Shown here: piece after piece, positions 6,230-12,400 of the stretch | How the letters are laid out: the number at the start of each line of letters is the position of its first letter | Numbering within the stretch: position 1 is the stretch's first letter | From: an uncultured Pseudorhodobacter sp. | GTDB taxonomy: Bacteria; Pseudomonadota; Alphaproteobacteria; Rhodobacterales; Rhodobacteraceae | Assembly: GCA_945957495.1 (NCBI GenBank) | Contig: CAMFLG010000032.1 | Location: forward strand, 1-14,167 | DNA: 14,167 nucleotides | Direction: 5' to 3' | Made by a program: the position numbers and the translations under genes | Notes under the pieces: model-generated | Told to the model about the DNA's origin: nothing | The model's input: only the letters and a program-made list of their open reading frames with translations | Databases searched by the model: none

Positions 6230-6426
6230 CTAAGCCGCTGCGTGGCAAAACCAAGGCCCGCGACCGGCCTGCCGGATTCAAACCGCAGCGTGTCGATCAA
6301 CACGTCCTCGGCCAGATTGGCGGCGGCGTCTGGGGCTGATCCTCCAGCTTTGCCGATGAAAGCTGCGCAAGCCCCGTCGGTTTCAACCTGATATCCGTCA
6401 TCTGCGCCACCGTTGTCCTGCGGACC
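6145..6426 (-). other. Open stretch without a good start; possible gene remnant
   Basis: Between in-frame stops TAG (6429-6427) and TAA (6147-6145) the minus strand stays open for 93 codons. From about 6360 to 6250 it reads like protein (for example ANLAEDVLIDTLRF, then ESGRPVAGLGFATQ) with GC-rich third positions. It has no in-frame ATG, and its last 30 or so codons lie inside the 96-bp repeat. I do not recognise a family. It may be the tail of a decayed gene or chance. Apart from this, the repeat and the terminator, the gap 5992-6528 shows nothing I can name. Confidence 0.2.
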
Positions 6427-6465
6427 CTAACGGAAACCCTACCGGCCTTTCCAGCCCGCAAAACG

Positions 6466-6495
6466 AAAAACCCCGCCCAGATCTGGACGGGGTTT
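6466..6495 (-). terminator. Intrinsic terminator of rpmI-rplT
   Basis: Minus strand CCCCGTCCAGA pairs with TCTGGGCGGGG (6492-6471; 11 bp with one G-T pair, loop formed by the central GATC) and is followed by TTTTT (6470-6466). It lies about 35 bp after the rplT stop. It is the clearest Rho-independent terminator in the window. Confidence 0.9.
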
Positions 6496-6528
6496 ATGGT
6501 CTTGGATCAGCCTTGCGGCGGGATCAGG

Positions 6529-6891
6529 TCAGGCCAGTGCGGCCTTGGCTTGTGCGGCGATGGCGTTGAACGCCTCGGGCTCATGCACGGCCAGATCGGC
6601 CAGAACCTTGCGGTCCACTTCGATCCCGGCTTTGGCCAGACCGTTGATGAAACGCGAATAGGTGAACTCGATGTCGAACAGACGCACAGCGGCGTTGATC
6701 CGCTGAATCCACAGCGCGCGGAAATTGCGCTTGCGGGTCTTGCGGTCACGGGTTGCGTATTGGTTCGCCTTGTCAACAGCCTGCGTGGCCGTTTTGAAGT
6801 TCGTGGAACGGGCGGCGTAGTAACCGGACGCCGCCTTGATCACCTTGCGGTGGCGGGCGTGAGTCACCTTACCGGATTTGACGCGGGACAT
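6529..6891 (-). CDS. rplT: 50S ribosomal protein L20
   Basis: Binds 23S rRNA early in assembly of the large subunit. The 120 residues have normal family length and sequence: the basic N-terminal helix MSRVKSGKVTHARHRKVIKAASGYYAARS, then KRNFRALWIQRINAAVR (54-70) and the C-terminal globular part ending AAQAKAALA. The ribosome site AGGAGA (6904-6899) overlaps the rpmI stop codon (TAAGGAGA), leaving 12 bp between the genes, so translation is probably coupled. infC, often upstream in other bacteria, is absent here. Confidence 0.98.
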   Translation of the reverse strand: MSRVKSGKVTHARHRKVIKAASGYYAARSTNFKTATQAVDKANQYATRDRKTRKRNFRALWIQRINAAVRLFDIEFTYSRFINGLAKAGIEVDRKVLADLAVHEPEAFNAIAAQAKAALA

Positions 6892-6903
6892 ATGCTGTTC
6901 TCC

Positions 6904-7104
6904 TTACCGGTCGTAGGGCATGTATTTCTTGACGATCTTCGTGTCCGAAGCACTGAGCAGCATGGTGCCCGATGCGTCGCGGATGAATTTCGTCGTGCGT
7001 TTGATCATGCCGTGGCGTTTGCCGGCAACGCCAGCTTTCGCCCGACCGGAGGCCGTGAAGCTGAACCGCTTCTTCGCCGCCGATTTGGTCTTCATCTTGG
7101 GCAT
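6904..7104 (-). CDS. rpmI: 50S ribosomal protein L35
   Basis: A small basic large-subunit protein of 66 residues starting MPKMKTKSAAKKRFSFTASG and ending KKYMPYDR, all typical of L35. The frame is open 13 codons further upstream, but the start at 7102-7104 matches the family N-terminus and has GGAG at an acceptable distance. First gene of the rpmI-rplT pair, with its own promoter 70-100 bp upstream. Confidence 0.97.
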   Translation of the reverse strand: MPKMKTKSAAKKRFSFTASGRAKAGVAGKRHGMIKRTTKFIRDASGTMLLSASDTKIVKKYMPYDR

Positions 7105-7175
7105 TTTCATCTCCATGGTTTCAGGCAGGGCTTGGCATGCCACGTTGGCCAGCCCCGCGGGGTATTCAGGCGGCC

Positions 7176-7204
7176 CCTATAGGCGGGTGCCGGGGAAGGT
7201 GCAA
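7176..7204 (-). promoter_or_regulatory. Sigma70-type promoter of rpmI-rplT
   Basis: Minus strand TTGCAC (7204-7199), exactly 17 bp, TATAGG (7181-7176). It lies between the stop of the small membrane protein gene and rpmI, giving a leader of about 65 nt. A CCCCGCGGGG dyad (7154-7163) lies in that leader; I see no recognisable L20-type autoregulatory structure. Confidence 0.6.
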
Positions 7205-7228
7205 GCGGTTTTGCGCCGGCAGGTGAGT

Positions 7229-7453
7229 CTAACTGATCAGGTTCCGGATCACTTTGACGAAAATGCCCGGAATCTCGGGCAAAGCATAGCCGCCTGCCTT
7301 CTGGCTGGTGGCATAGGCGATCAGGGCCACCCCGGCCAGCGCGATAAACGCGCCGGTCCGGGGAAACCGGCTTTCAGATGCGGCTTGCAACAGTTCAGGG
7401 ATCGACAGGGCGAATAGAATGATGCCCAGCACCAGAAACTGATCGGCAGACAT
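7229..7453 (-). CDS. Small two-helix membrane protein, unknown function
   Basis: A 74-residue protein with two hydrophobic segments, about 5-22 (QFLVLGIILFALSIPELL) and 33-47 (TGAFIALAGVALIAYA), joined by a short polar turn containing ESRFPRTG, and a C-terminal tail ending VKVIRNLIS. It is probably an inner-membrane protein. It lies upstream of and in the same direction as rpmI-rplT, but a promoter lies between, so it need not be co-transcribed. The second 96-bp repeat ends 22 bp upstream of its start. The ATG at 7451-7453 has a G-rich but imperfect ribosome site. I do not recognise a named family. Confidence 0.75.
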   Translation of the reverse strand: MSADQFLVLGIILFALSIPELLQAASESRFPRTGAFIALAGVALIAYATSQKAGGYALPEIPGIFVKVIRNLIS

Positions 7454-7475
7454 GCCACCCCCGCAAAAGACCTGT

Positions 7476-7571
7476 GGCCGTTCAGGTCTGTTCGGAATCG
7501 GAAATCGCTGCCTCTCGTTCCGCTCGAACGCGATTTCCGATCAGCCCGCTTCCGTCAAAACCTGAACTGCC
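7476..7571. repeat. 96-bp nested palindromic element, copy 2
   Basis: Outer arms GGCCGTTCAGGT (7476-7487) and ACCTGAACTGCC (7560-7571) pair at 11 of 12 positions. An inner stem ATCGGAAATCGC/GCGATTTCCGAT (7498-7509 with 7530-7541) is perfect, and a small CGTTC/GAACG stem (7516-7520 with 7526-7530) sits near the tip, overlapping the inner stem by one base. The 25-nt core (7493-7517) is shared with copy 1. The whole element has the same length as copy 1 and aligns without gaps. No flanking direct repeat is seen. It starts 12 bp after the pyk stop and may also act on that transcript. Confidence 0.75.
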
Positions 7572-7583
7572 TTTGCCTGCAGG

Positions 7584-9032
7584 TTATTCAGGATCGACGC
7601 TTGAAATCAACCGTTCATCGCAAGGCGCCACGCGCAGAATGTTGGTGGTGCCCTTGACGTTGAACGGCACACCCGCGGTCAGCACGATGAAATCCTCGCG
7701 CCCGGCAAAGCCGTCGTCGCGCGCCGCCTTGATCGCCGCGATCACGGCGCCCTTGAAGCGGTCCTGCGGCGCGGTGATCACGCAATGCAGCCCCCAGGTC
7801 AGCGCCATGCGCCGCGCGGTGGACATCAGCGGCGTCAGCGCAATGATCGGCACCTGCGGGCGTTCGCGCGCCACCAGGCTTGCGGTGGTGCCCGATTGGG
7901 AAAAGCAGACGATCGCCTTGATATTGGTCGCTTCGGCAATCTCACGCGCGGCGGACACAATCCCATCGGCGATGGTGACACGGCGCACGACGCGGCTGGC
8001 CTCGATTACATTGCGGTAGGTCGGGTCTTTTTCCACCGAAAGCGCCACGTTGTTCATCGTCGTCACCGCCTCGACCGGGAATTTCCCGGCAGCCGATTCG
8101 GCAGACAGCATGACCGCATCCGCGCCTTCGTAAATCGCGGTTGCCACGTCGGATACTTCGGCCCGGGTCGGAACCGGCGATTCGATCATCGATTCCAGCA
8201 TCTGCGTCGCCACGATCACCGGCTTGGCCGCAGCACGCGCGCCCCGGATCAGGCGTTTCTGGATCGGCGGCACCGAGGTGACGGGCAGTTCCACGCCCAG
8301 ATCGCCACGCGCCACCATGATGCCATCCGACACCTGCAGGATCGCGTCATAGGCCTTCACGGCGGCAGGCTTTTCGATCTTGGACAAGATCGCAGCCCGG
8401 CCACGCGCCAGATGCCGCGCCTCGATCACGTCCTCGGGACGCTGCACGAAGGACAGCGCCAGCCAGTCCACGCCCAGCTCGCAGGCAAATTCCAGATCGC
8501 TGCGGTCTTTTTCCGACAGCGCCGCCAAAGGCAGCACCACGTCGGGCACGTTCACGCCCTTGCGGTTGGAAATCGTACCGCCCACCGTCACGACGCAATT
8601 GGCAAAATCCTTGCCACATTCCTTGACTTCCAGCCGGATCTTGCCGTCGTTGACCAACAGCGAGGCGCCCGGTTCCAGCGCCTCGAAAATCTCGGGGTGG
8701 GGCAGTTGCACGCGGCTGATGTCGCCGGGTGCTGCGTTCAGGTCCATGCGGAAGGCCGCGCCCTCAACCAGCTCTTCGCCCGCCGGGTTGGCAAAGGTGC
8801 CGACGCGCAGCTTGGGGCCCTGAAGATCGGCCAGAATGCAGATCGGGCGTCCGGTATCCACCTCGACCTGACGGATGATCGCATGGCGCGCCGCGATGTC
8901 GGCATGGGTGCCGTGGCTCATGTTCAGGCGGAACACATCGGCCCCTGCCTCGAACAAGGCGCGGATCATGGTATAGTCACTGGAGGCCGGGCCCAACGTG
9001 GCCACGATCTTTACGTTCCGAAGGCGTCTCAT
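7584..9032 (-). CDS. pyk: Pyruvate kinase
   Basis: Converts phosphoenolpyruvate and ADP to pyruvate and ATP, the last step of glycolysis and of the lower Entner-Doudoroff route; cytoplasmic. The 482 residues have normal length. Visible sites: VATLGPAS (10-17), RLNMSHG (35-41, substrate and K+/phosphate binding), ILADLQGPKLRVG (66-78), SKIEK (217-221, catalytic Lys218), MVARGDLGVE (239-248, Mg2+ site) and the signature VATQMLESMIESPVPTRAEVSDVATAI (274-300). The GPK at 72-74 carries Lys where K+-dependent enzymes have Glu (rabbit Glu117), a known marker of K+-independent enzymes. The C-terminal effector domain is complete. The ATG at 9030-9032 matches the family N-terminus. Divergent from the formylglutamate hydrolase-family gene. 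Confidence 0.98.
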   Translation of the reverse strand: MRRLRNVKIVATLGPASSDYTMIRALFEAGADVFRLNMSHGTHADIAARHAIIRQVEVDTGRPICILADLQGPKLRVGTFANPAGEELVEGAAFRMDLNAAPGDISRVQLPHPEIFEALEPGASLLVNDGKIRLEVKECGKDFANCVVTVGGTISNRKGVNVPDVVLPLAALSEKDRSDLEFACELGVDWLALSFVQRPEDVIEARHLARGRAAILSKIEKPAAVKAYDAILQVSDGIMVARGDLGVELPVTSVPPIQKRLIRGARAAAKPVIVATQMLESMIESPVPTRAEVSDVATAIYEGADAVMLSAESAAGKFPVEAVTTMNNVALSVEKDPTYRNVIEASRVVRRVTIADGIVSAAREIAEATNIKAIVCFSQSGTTASLVARERPQVPIIALTPLMSTARRMALTWGLHCVITAPQDRFKGAVIAAIKAARDDGFAGREDFIVLTAGVPFNVKGTTNILRVAPCDERLISSVDPE

Positions 9033-9079
9033 GCCTTTTTCCTTTTCGTCGCGTTCAAATGATGTGGTGGGCCAAGCAT

Positions 9080-9136
9080 CTTATGGCCGAAACCTGCCGC
9101 CGGGGCAACTGGCGGTTTCGGCGACAATCGCATAAG
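9080..9136. promoter_or_regulatory. Large dyad in the pyk / 9156 divergent gap
   Basis: GCCGAAACC-T-GCC (9086-9098) pairs with GGCGGTTTCGGC (9111-9122) with one bulge. Further out, CTTATG (9080-9085) and CATAAG (9131-9136) are exact inverted copies. Minus strand TTGCCC-17 bp-CATAAG ends at 9080 and could be the pyk promoter, which would place its -10 in the left arm. The layout suits an operator or overlapping divergent promoters; no regulator can be named. Confidence 0.4.
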
Positions 9137-9155
9137 TCAGGGAACAGCACAGGAC

Positions 9156-9899
9156 ATGAGGAATATCTTGGCACCTTTTGCAATTTTTGGGCAAGATCGC
9201 CCCGGCCGCTGGCTTGTCACCTGCGATCACGCCAGCAACCGGGTGCCTTCGGATGTGGGTGGCGGCTCGCTGGGCATCGGGCCTGCGGATATGGCGCGCC
9301 ATATTGCCTATGATGTGGGGGCGGCGGGTCTTGCGCGCGCCTTGGGCGAGGCGCTGGACAGCCCGGTGATCTGTTCCGATTTCAGCCGTCTGGTGATCGA
9401 CCCGAACCGGGGCGAACAGGATCCGACGCTGGTGATGAAGCTGTATGACGGCACCATCATTCCCGCCAACCGCCACATTGACGCCGCAGAGGTAGAGCGT
9501 CGTCTGCACACGCTCTATCGCCCCTATCACGCCGCCTACGCCGCCCTTGCCGCCCGCAGGCCGGATACGGTGATCCTGGCTATCCATTCGTTCACCCCCT
9601 GCCTGAAGGGCCGCCCGCCGCGGCCATGGCATGTGGGCGTGCTTTACAGTCATCTGGATGACCGCCTCTCCAAGCCTCTGATTCTACGGCTGGAACGCGA
9701 ATCCGATCTGTGCATCGGCGACAATGAACCCTACGCGGGCCATCTGCCCGGCGACGCCATCGACCAGCACGCGCTGCAGGCCGGGCGTCACAACACCCTG
9801 ATCGAACTGCGCAACGATCTGATCGCCGATTCGGCGGCGCAGCGGCACTGGGCCACCCGCCTTGCCCCCATCCTGCAGGCCACGCTGGCCGATCTGTGA
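9156..9899 (+). CDS. N-formylglutamate amidohydrolase family protein
   Basis: Family enzymes remove formate from N-formyl-L-glutamate, the last step of one histidine-degradation route. The 247 residues show the family marks VTCDHASNRVP (21-31), SDFSRLVIDPNRGEQDP (74-90), AIHSFTP (142-148) with a likely metal-binding His144, and VGVLYSHLDDRLS. There is no signal peptide. The ATG at 9156 has only a weak, close AGGA. It is divergent from pyk with 123 bp between, and no hut genes are nearby, so a role in histidine breakdown is not shown; many rhodobacterial family members sit outside hut operons and their substrate is untested. The family call is firm, the substrate is not. Confidence 0.88.
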   Translation: MRNILAPFAIFGQDRPGRWLVTCDHASNRVPSDVGGGSLGIGPADMARHIAYDVGAAGLARALGEALDSPVICSDFSRLVIDPNRGEQDPTLVMKLYDGTIIPANRHIDAAEVERRLHTLYRPYHAAYAALAARRPDTVILAIHSFTPCLKGRPPRPWHVGVLYSHLDDRLSKPLILRLERESDLCIGDNEPYAGHLPGDAIDQHALQAGRHNTLIELRNDLIADSAAQRHWATRLAPILQATLADL

Positions 9900-10023
9900 T
9901 TGTCGCCTGGCAGCGGGATTGTTCGCCCCAGCCATCGGGTTTCGTCGCAAATACGGCAACAATGTGGCGAAAGGCTTGACGCCCGCCCCCGGCGCAGGCC
10001 ATTCAACTTCATGTAAATATGTT

Positions 10024-10036
10024 GGAGATTGCCGTG
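10024..10036 (+). promoter_or_regulatory. Ribosome site deciding a GTG start for the RTX gene
   Basis: GGAG (10024-10027) lies 6 nt before a GTG at 10034. The upstream ATG (10019) has no Shine-Dalgarno and itself overlaps this signal; the downstream ATG (10043) is badly spaced from it. All three are in frame. Confidence 0.5.
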
Positions 10037-11113
10037 GACGCTATGCTTGCCCTTATCGCCTTGCCTGTTCTTCTGGCCATCGGGTTTCTGTTTGATGGAA
10101 ACTCTGACAGCGATTCCTCTGAAGATTCCTCTGAACCCAGTACCGAGCCAAGTGAAGGCGATGACAGCATCACTGGCACCGACGGCGCAGACGAGATCAG
10201 CGCTTTGGGGGGCAACGACACCGTGGTCGGCCTGGCAGGCGACGACACGCTTTCGGGCGATGAAGGGGCGGATAGCATTGATGGCAACGGCGGCGACGAT
10301 CTGATCTATGGCGGCGCAGGCGACGACTCGATTGTGGCCAATTGGGGCAACGATCAGGTTTACGGTGGCAGCGGTGATGACGTGATTCTAGGATATGCCA
10401 CTGAAGAAACGATTGAATACATTGGAAATGACACGATTTGGGGTGAAGGTGGTGATGATTTCATCATCGGCGGTGAACGCAATGACCTCTTGTTCGGGGG
10501 CACGGGTGCCGACACTCTTGCGGGGTCAGATGGGTCTGACACGCTGGAAGGCAACGGCGGCGATGATGTGCTGATTGACCAGAGCAGCGGTGATGAAAAC
10601 GATGTGCTAAAGGGCGGCTTCGGTGCCGATACGCTGACGGCTGAAGGCGGCAACGACTCGCTTTATGGCGGTGAAGGCGATGACCACTTGGAGGAAATTG
10701 GCACAGGTTCCGGGCATCTCTACGGTGGCATCGGCAATGACGTTCTGGTCGGATGGAACTTTTACGAATACGATAACCAGCCAGACCTGCTTTACGGCGG
10801 CGACGGCGACGACATCCTTGTCGGCGATTTCGGCGATCAACTCTATGGCGGAGAAGGTGCCGACCTCTTCTCGCAAGACACGCACAGCGGTGTCGTTTCG
10901 GTGGGCGATTACAATGGCGCCGATGACGGGATCGAGATTGTCATGCTCGACCCGGTGGATACGGTCAACGTCGATGTTCAGGCCTCGGCGGATGGGCAGG
11001 GAACCGATATTCTGGTCAATGGCGATCTGGTGATGGTGCTGGAAAACACCTCACCCCTGGATGTGAACGTGGACAATATTCAGGTCTACTTCCCCGAGCA
11101 GACGGCGGCCTGA
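10034..11113 (+). CDS. Membrane-anchored RTX (hemolysin-type Ca2+-binding repeat) protein
   Basis: A 359-residue acidic protein. One hydrophobic helix at the N-terminus (MLALIALPVLLAIGFLF, about 4-20) is followed by a Ser/Asp/Glu-rich linker (about 23-44), then roughly 15 glycine/aspartate nonapeptide turns of the GGxGxDxUx type (about 55-279; for example GGDDLIYGGAGDDSI and GGEGDDHLEE), which bind Ca2+ and fold into a parallel beta-roll. The last 80 residues are a non-repetitive beta-rich domain containing DGQGTDILVNGDLVMVLEN. RTX proteins usually leave by type I secretion; no transporter genes are near, and the N-terminal helix suggests anchoring or an atypical route. Several stretches (10380-10450) are less GC-rich than neighbouring genes. 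GTG start preferred; ATG 10019 adds 5 residues. Surface attachment or protease-like roles are both possible; I see no catalytic domain. Confidence 0.87.
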   Translation: MDAMLALIALPVLLAIGFLFDGNSDSDSSEDSSEPSTEPSEGDDSITGTDGADEISALGGNDTVVGLAGDDTLSGDEGADSIDGNGGDDLIYGGAGDDSIVANWGNDQVYGGSGDDVILGYATEETIEYIGNDTIWGEGGDDFIIGGERNDLLFGGTGADTLAGSDGSDTLEGNGGDDVLIDQSSGDENDVLKGGFGADTLTAEGGNDSLYGGEGDDHLEEIGTGSGHLYGGIGNDVLVGWNFYEYDNQPDLLYGGDGDDILVGDFGDQLYGGEGADLFSQDTHSGVVSVGDYNGADDGIEIVMLDPVDTVNVDVQASADGQGTDILVNGDLVMVLENTSPLDVNVDNIQVYFPEQTAA

Positions 11114-11148
11114 AGCCCGACTGGCCCGGCCTGACCCGCGCATCTGCG

Positions 11149-11182
11149 GGGCAGGGCCGTGCCGGGGGGCCTGCCCGTCTTT
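11149..11182 (+). terminator. Probable terminator of the RTX gene
   Basis: GGGCAGG-G-CC (11149-11158) pairs with GGCCTGCCC (11168-11176) with one bulge, followed by GTCTTTCC. It lies 35 bp after the RTX stop. The stem is strong but the T-run short. Confidence 0.5.
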
Positions 11183-11233
11183 CCGGCAAAACCGGGCGCG
11201 CAAACGCCTTGGCATGCTGAAAACGCCGAAATT

Positions 11234-11284
11234 TTGATCACCCTCGGCACATAACCCCATATAATCAGGCAGAAAATCTGTCTG
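11234..11284 (+). promoter_or_regulatory. Promoter and dyad candidate for the ABC importer operon
   Basis: A perfect -10 TATAAT (11260-11265) has TTGATC (11234-11239) upstream at a long 20-bp spacing. Directly after the -10 comes CAGGCAGA-AAA-TCTGTCTG (11266-11284), an 8-bp dyad with one G-T mismatch centred near the expected start point, the usual position of a repressor site. A perfect TTGACA (11328-11333) further down has no matching -10. The leader would be about 140 nt. Confidence 0.35.
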
Positions 11285-11411
11285 CAGGACAGGCGTGCAA
11301 TTATTCCTGCCACTATTCACGCGCGCATTGACATGAAACAAGGATTCGCCCCACAGTCCATATTACGCGGGCCTTTGCTTGCTGGTCCGGGATCATTCTG
11401 GGGGTCAGGAA

Positions 11412-12380
11412 ATGTCAACACTATGGAATTGGAAATCCGCGGCACTTACCGCTGCGGCCGCTACTTCGGTTGCCTTTACGACACTACCCGCTGCGGCTGA
11501 GGATTCGACCGATCCGGTCAAGATCGCGCTGTTCGACTGGACCAGCGTTAACCTCAACGCAAAGATCTACGGCGGCATTCTGGAAAGGCTGGGCGACAGC
11601 GTCGAATATCCGACGGGCGACTACCTTTCCAGCCTGACCACCAGCCTGACCAATGGCGATGTCGATGTCGCGCTGGAATTCTGGGATACCACGGCGGGCG
11701 AGGCGATGGCCGCCTCTGACGCCACCGGCCAGACCGAACGGCTGGGCCCGCTTGGCCCGGAGGCCAAGGAAGAGTGGTGGTATCCGATGTATATGAAGGA
11801 ACTCTGCCCCGGCCTTCCGAATTGGGAGGCGTTGAAAGACCCGGCCTGCGCCGCCGCCTTCTCCACCCCGGAAACTGCGCCGAATGGCCGCTATGTCGGT
11901 GGCCCGGTGACATGGGAAGGCTTTGACGACGAACGGGTACAGGCGCTGGGCTTGCCCTTCACCGTCATCCATGCAGGCACCGATGCCGCGATGTTCGCCG
12001 AACTCGACAGCGCCTACCAGCGCAAGGCGCCGATCATGCTGTGGATCTATTCGCCGCATTGGGCGCCCGCCAAATACGAAGGCGAATGGGTGCAATTCCC
12101 GGAATACACCCCGGAATGCTATACCGACCCGGCCTGGGGCATCAATCCGGACTTGGCCTATGACTGCGGCAAACCGCATGGCAAGATCTGGAAATACGCA
12201 TGGGCTGGCATGAAAGACCAATGGCCGATGGCCTATAAGGTCGCCAAGAACTACACCATCGACACGGCAGAGCTGAACAAGATGTCCGGCGAAATTGATC
12301 TTGAAGGCAAGACCATCGAAGAGGTTGCCGCAGCTTGGGTGGATGCCAATGAAGCCACCTGGCGCAAGTGGGCGGAATAG
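11412..12380 (+). CDS. Periplasmic binding protein of a glycine betaine/proline/TMAO-class ABC importer
   Basis: OpuAC/ProX-type solute-binding protein of 322 residues that delivers its ligand to the permease encoded downstream. The N-terminal signal peptide (hydrophobic about 9-25, likely cut after AAA at 27-29) exports it. The mature protein is rich in Trp and Tyr expected of a cation-pi box for quaternary or methylated amines: FDWTS (41-45), EFWDTT (89-94), EEWWYPMYMKE (120-130), TWEGF (167-171), LWIYSPHW (210-217). Cysteines at 132, 146, 236 and 252 could form disulfides. The start is ATG 11412 at the signal peptide; an upstream TTG (11379) is open but unnecessary. Binding protein, ATPase and permease genes follow in this order. 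Glycine betaine, proline betaine, choline and trimethylamine N-oxide are all possible ligands; sequence alone does not decide. Confidence 0.9.
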   Translation: MSTLWNWKSAALTAAAATSVAFTTLPAAAEDSTDPVKIALFDWTSVNLNAKIYGGILERLGDSVEYPTGDYLSSLTTSLTNGDVDVALEFWDTTAGEAMAASDATGQTERLGPLGPEAKEEWWYPMYMKELCPGLPNWEALKDPACAAAFSTPETAPNGRYVGGPVTWEGFDDERVQALGLPFTVIHAGTDAAMFAELDSAYQRKAPIMLWIYSPHWAPAKYEGEWVQFPEYTPECYTDPAWGINPDLAYDCGKPHGKIWKYAWAGMKDQWPMAYKVAKNYTIDTAELNKMSGEIDLEGKTIEEVAAAWVDANEATWRKWAE

Positions 12381-12400
12381 TTTCTGCATAGGATTTGGGT

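Noticed and set aside
6100..6339. 79-codon plus-strand frame
   Set aside because: Most of it translates the 96-bp palindromic element; no ribosome site and no family resemblance.
7105..7228. L20-type autoregulatory leader before rpmI-rplT
   Set aside because: Only a small CCCCGCGGGG dyad is seen; no long stem or pseudoknot like the known leaders could be traced by eye.
9120..9907. 10-bp inverted copies GGCGACAATC (9120-9129) and GATTGTCGCC (9898-9907) flanking the 9156-9899 gene, as mobile-element ends
   Set aside because: Short, no target duplication, and the right copy overlaps the stop codon of an intact gene; chance is adequate.
9976..9981. TTGACG as a -35 for the RTX gene
   Set aside because: No acceptable -10 at 16-19 bp; CATTCA at 18 bp matches only two positions.
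11328..11333. Perfect TTGACA as -35 of the importer operon
   Set aside because: The sequence 16-18 bp downstream (CCACAG/CACAGT) is not a -10; the nearest AT-rich hexamer is 25 bp away. TATAAT at 11260 is the better anchor, though also imperfectly spaced.
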